Assembly: GCA_018821985.1 (NCBI GenBank)
Contig: JAHJKP010000045.1
Coordinates: 1-64,000 of the forward strand
From: Pseudomonadota bacterium
GTDB taxonomy: Bacteria; Desulfobacterota; Desulfobulbia; Desulfobulbales; Desulfocapsaceae
Direction of reading: 5' to 3'
Length of the DNA stretch: 64,000 nucleotides
Part shown: piece after piece, positions 62,285-64,000 of the stretch
Layout of the letters: every line of letters begins with the position of its first letter
How positions within the stretch are numbered: position 1 is the stretch's first letter
Position numbers and translations under genes: made by a program
The notes under the pieces: generated by a model
Databases searched by the model: none
Told to the model about the DNA's origin: nothing
The model's input: the letters and a program-made list of their open reading frames with translations, nothing else

Positions 62285-62397
62285 AAGTGCAGGAATGATC
62301 CTCTCTTGGTCATTTGTTTATAAAAGAACTTGAAAAATAAAGAGGTTCATACCGGGAATGAAAAAAGAGAAAAGTGGAGGACAGCAGAAAAGAAGGT

Positions 62398-62817
62398 TCA
62401 GGGTTGAGTATTTTTTTCTCTTTTCTTCTCCTGATAGTAAGCTCCAAAGGTCAGATCCAGCCCTAGAACATGGTTTTTTAACCAGGCGCTTAGTTCATTC
62501 TGGATAGCGTGAACAACGCTTGGGTTCAGCCCTGTTTGTATGAACTCTTCCTGGATCTCGGTAAAGCGTAGTGCGAAAGAGCGATGCGCCTCAAGCTGTT
62601 CAGAAAGACCGGGGTAGGAAGATTGCTCCATGTAGTGCTCTTCCATGGAAAAATGCCTGGTAACGTAAAATCCCAGTTGGGTCAGGAAGTTGTCAATGGC
62701 CGCAGGTCTCAGGCCTTTAGTCAGGGCTGCGCTGAGTTCGTTTTCGCAGAGAAAGAGTTGCTTATGCTGGGTGTCAATTATGGGAATGCCAATCTTGAAT
62801 TCATCTTTCCATTGCAT
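62398..62817 (-). CDS. Bacteriohemerythrin
   Basis: Single-domain di-iron protein of 139 residues that binds oxygen reversibly. Ligands: His in IDTQHKQLF (about 18), HFSMEEHYM (His and Glu, about 55-60), His in EAHRSF, and His in WLKNHVLGLD (H-x4-D). Likely roles are oxygen sensing, storage or delivery in a bacterium that meets oxygen now and then. It starts 11 bases after the cbpM-like gene. Confidence 0.92.
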   Translation of the reverse strand: MQWKDEFKIGIPIIDTQHKQLFLCENELSAALTKGLRPAAIDNFLTQLGFYVTRHFSMEEHYMEQSSYPGLSEQLEAHRSFALRFTEIQEEFIQTGLNPSVVHAIQNELSAWLKNHVLGLDLTFGAYYQEKKREKNTQP

Positions 62818-62828
62818 AACTATAATTT

Positions 62829-63140
62829 TTACTCTTGAGGGTTGTTTAAGGGAGATGAATACCTGTATCTGGCCAGCTCTTCCAGGAGATCGAGGGCCAG
62901 GGCTGCACCGGGGAGATTGACTCCCAAATCCTGCTGCAAGCGCAGGGTGATCTGGATCCGCCTGATCTCAAGGGCTCCAAAAGACCAGTTTTGCGGGCTG
63001 TTGCCTACAGGGGAAATGACTCCTTCGTCTATCATCTCGTGGATCGTCTGGGCGCTGATTCCGCACAGGGCACAGCACTGGCGCAGGGAGTACGAGGTGT
63101 TTTCATCAAATACCGTGTATGTCACTATCGTGTCGGTCAT
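62829..63140 (-). CDS. cbpM: CbpM-type chaperone modulator (MerR-like)
   Basis: A 103-residue MerR-like HTH protein (YSLRQCCALCGISAQTIHEMIDEGVI) with helical ending. Proteins of this size directly beside cbpA bind and inhibit the J-protein. It follows the J-protein gene by 2 bases. Confidence 0.85.
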   Translation of the reverse strand: MTDTIVTYTVFDENTSYSLRQCCALCGISAQTIHEMIDEGVISPVGNSPQNWSFGALEIRRIQITLRLQQDLGVNLPGAALALDLLEELARYRYSSPLNNPQE

Positions 63141-63142
63141 GG

Positions 63143-64000
63143 TTATACTCCTAAGCCGCTGCGTGGGTTTGTCGGCATGAGCTGGGCCATCTGTTGGTAT
63201 AATTTTTTCTGGGCGTCAGTCACTGGTTCCGGAGTGATGATAGTCAGAGTGACATATTGATGACCGCTATGGCTGGTAGAAGAGAGGCCGCGTCCTTTCA
63301 ACCGTAATTTTTTGCCGCTCTGGGAGCCGGGTGGAATCTTTAACTCCACTGTTCCACCCAGGGTGGGTACGGAGACGGTTGCCCCCAGCGCTGCTTCCCA
63401 GGGGGTGACCGGCAGGGAGAGGTGAACATCTCGTTTTTCCATGGTGAAGATTCTGTGGGGTGCAAAAGCGATTTCCAGAAAGAGATCGCCATTGCCTGCC
63501 TGCCCCGTGCCGTGACCCCCCTGGCCTTCAAGTCTGATCTGCTGTCCTTCGATGATCCCTTTGGGGATGGAGAGGGCTATGGTGTGAGGGGACGTGGATA
63601 CATGACCATTTTGATCCATAACCGGACGGCTCAGGGTGATGGTTTTATGGGCGCCCAGATAACTGTCTTCGAGATTGATCACGATCTTGGCATGGACATC
63701 GTGGCCTCGGGCATGAAAAGTGCCTTGGGAACGAAAGTCAGGTCGGGCATGGGAAAAACCACCGCTTTTGCCAAAGAGCGATTCGAAAAAGTCACTGAAC
63801 TGCGAGGCGTCAGCCTGGGTAAAACCGCCACCGCTGAATTCAAAGCCGGCATCCCAGTTGGGTGGCGGCTCAAAGTCCTGGCCGGCCCGCCAGTTGCTGC
63901 CGAATTTATCATAGGCTGCCCGTTTTTCAGGGTCCTGGAGGACCTCATAGGCCTCGCCAATTTCCTTGAACTTTTCTTCCGCGTCATGGCTTTTGTTGAC
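63143..64000 (-). CDS. cbpA: CbpA-type J-domain co-chaperone, start beyond the window
   Basis: Co-chaperone that stimulates DnaK. The reading frame is open without a break from 63143 to the window edge, giving 285 residues and lacking the first 25-30. It begins with the end of the J domain just after the expected HPD (VNKSHDAEEKFKEIGEAYEV), then a Gly/Phe-rich linker (FEFSGGGFTQADASQFSDFF) and two C-terminal substrate-binding domains (IALSIPKGIIEGQQIRLEGQG). No zinc-finger cysteines are present, so it is a type II J-protein. It heads the cbpA-cbpM-hemerythrin string. Confidence 0.92.
   Translation of the reverse strand, partial: VNKSHDAEEKFKEIGEAYEVLQDPEKRAAYDKFGSNWRAGQDFEPPPNWDAGFEFSGGGFTQADASQFSDFFESLFGKSGGFSHARPDFRSQGTFHARGHDVHAKIVINLEDSYLGAHKTITLSRPVMDQNGHVSTSPHTIALSIPKGIIEGQQIRLEGQGGHGTGQAGNGDLFLEIAFAPHRIFTMEKRDVHLSLPVTPWEAALGATVSVPTLGGTVELKIPPGSQSGKKLRLKGRGLSSTSHSGHQYVTLTIITPEPVTDAQKKLYQQMAQLMPTNPRSGLGV

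Overview
The window looks like a chromosomal segment of an anaerobic or microaerophilic Gram-negative bacterium of the former Deltaproteobacteria, most probably close to Desulfobulbales. This is an inference from gene content: an outer-membrane secretin and BamA, a DVU0298-type HEAT protein, an MJ0042-type zinc-ribbon protein, a delta-style GspN, a cysteine-rich chemoreceptor insert and a multiheme cytochrome. No 16S or other marker with a known tree position was available. I see no phage, plasmid, IS element, CRISPR array, tRNA or rRNA.

Layout. 1-6.2 kb: a gene-free left end, a class I fumarase, a zinc-ribbon protein with a long Glu-Pro repeat, and a chemoreceptor whose HAMP region is split by a cysteine-rich insert. 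6.3-17.6 kb (minus strand): a type II secretion operon, gspG-H-I-J-K-L-M-N-C-D-E, with no gspF. 18-24 kb (mostly plus): a ThiC-family enzyme coupled to a small membrane protein, a cNMP-binding/DUF4388 protein, a deaminase, ferritin, a HEAT protein, and a nitrilase fused to an RfaE2-type adenylyltransferase. 24-31 kb (minus): an mnmA-mtaB-cinA-recA string with an HBM chemoreceptor behind it. 31-40 kb (plus): a U32 tRNA-hydroxylation-type protein, a SulP-STAS-cNMP transporter, truA, and a three-gene kinase/GGDEF/receiver relay.

40-48 kb is the most interesting part. A two-gene membrane operon runs leftward: a CydA-like protein fused to eight CxxCH heme sites, plus a second CydA-like membrane subunit. 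It faces an Rrf2 regulator that leads rightward into DUF4492-cydA-cydB and a 30-residue membrane peptide. The 177-bp gap between them holds two back-to-back sigma70-like promoters and two dyads, so one redox or NO sensor could set both a canonical cytochrome bd and a bd-like multiheme complex.

48-64 kb: an orphan AAA ATPase, a lipoprotein, a HAD hydrolase with mfd, a bamA with an extra TolB-like N-terminal domain, an acyltransferase/epimerase pair, comF, hemerythrin, and a cbpM-cbpA chaperone pair cut by the window end. Four intergenic copies of a dispersed inverted repeat lie across the window (two clear, one diverged, one doubtful). Two small genes appear frameshifted: a DsrE-family gene and a 60-codon reading frame near 61.3 kb.
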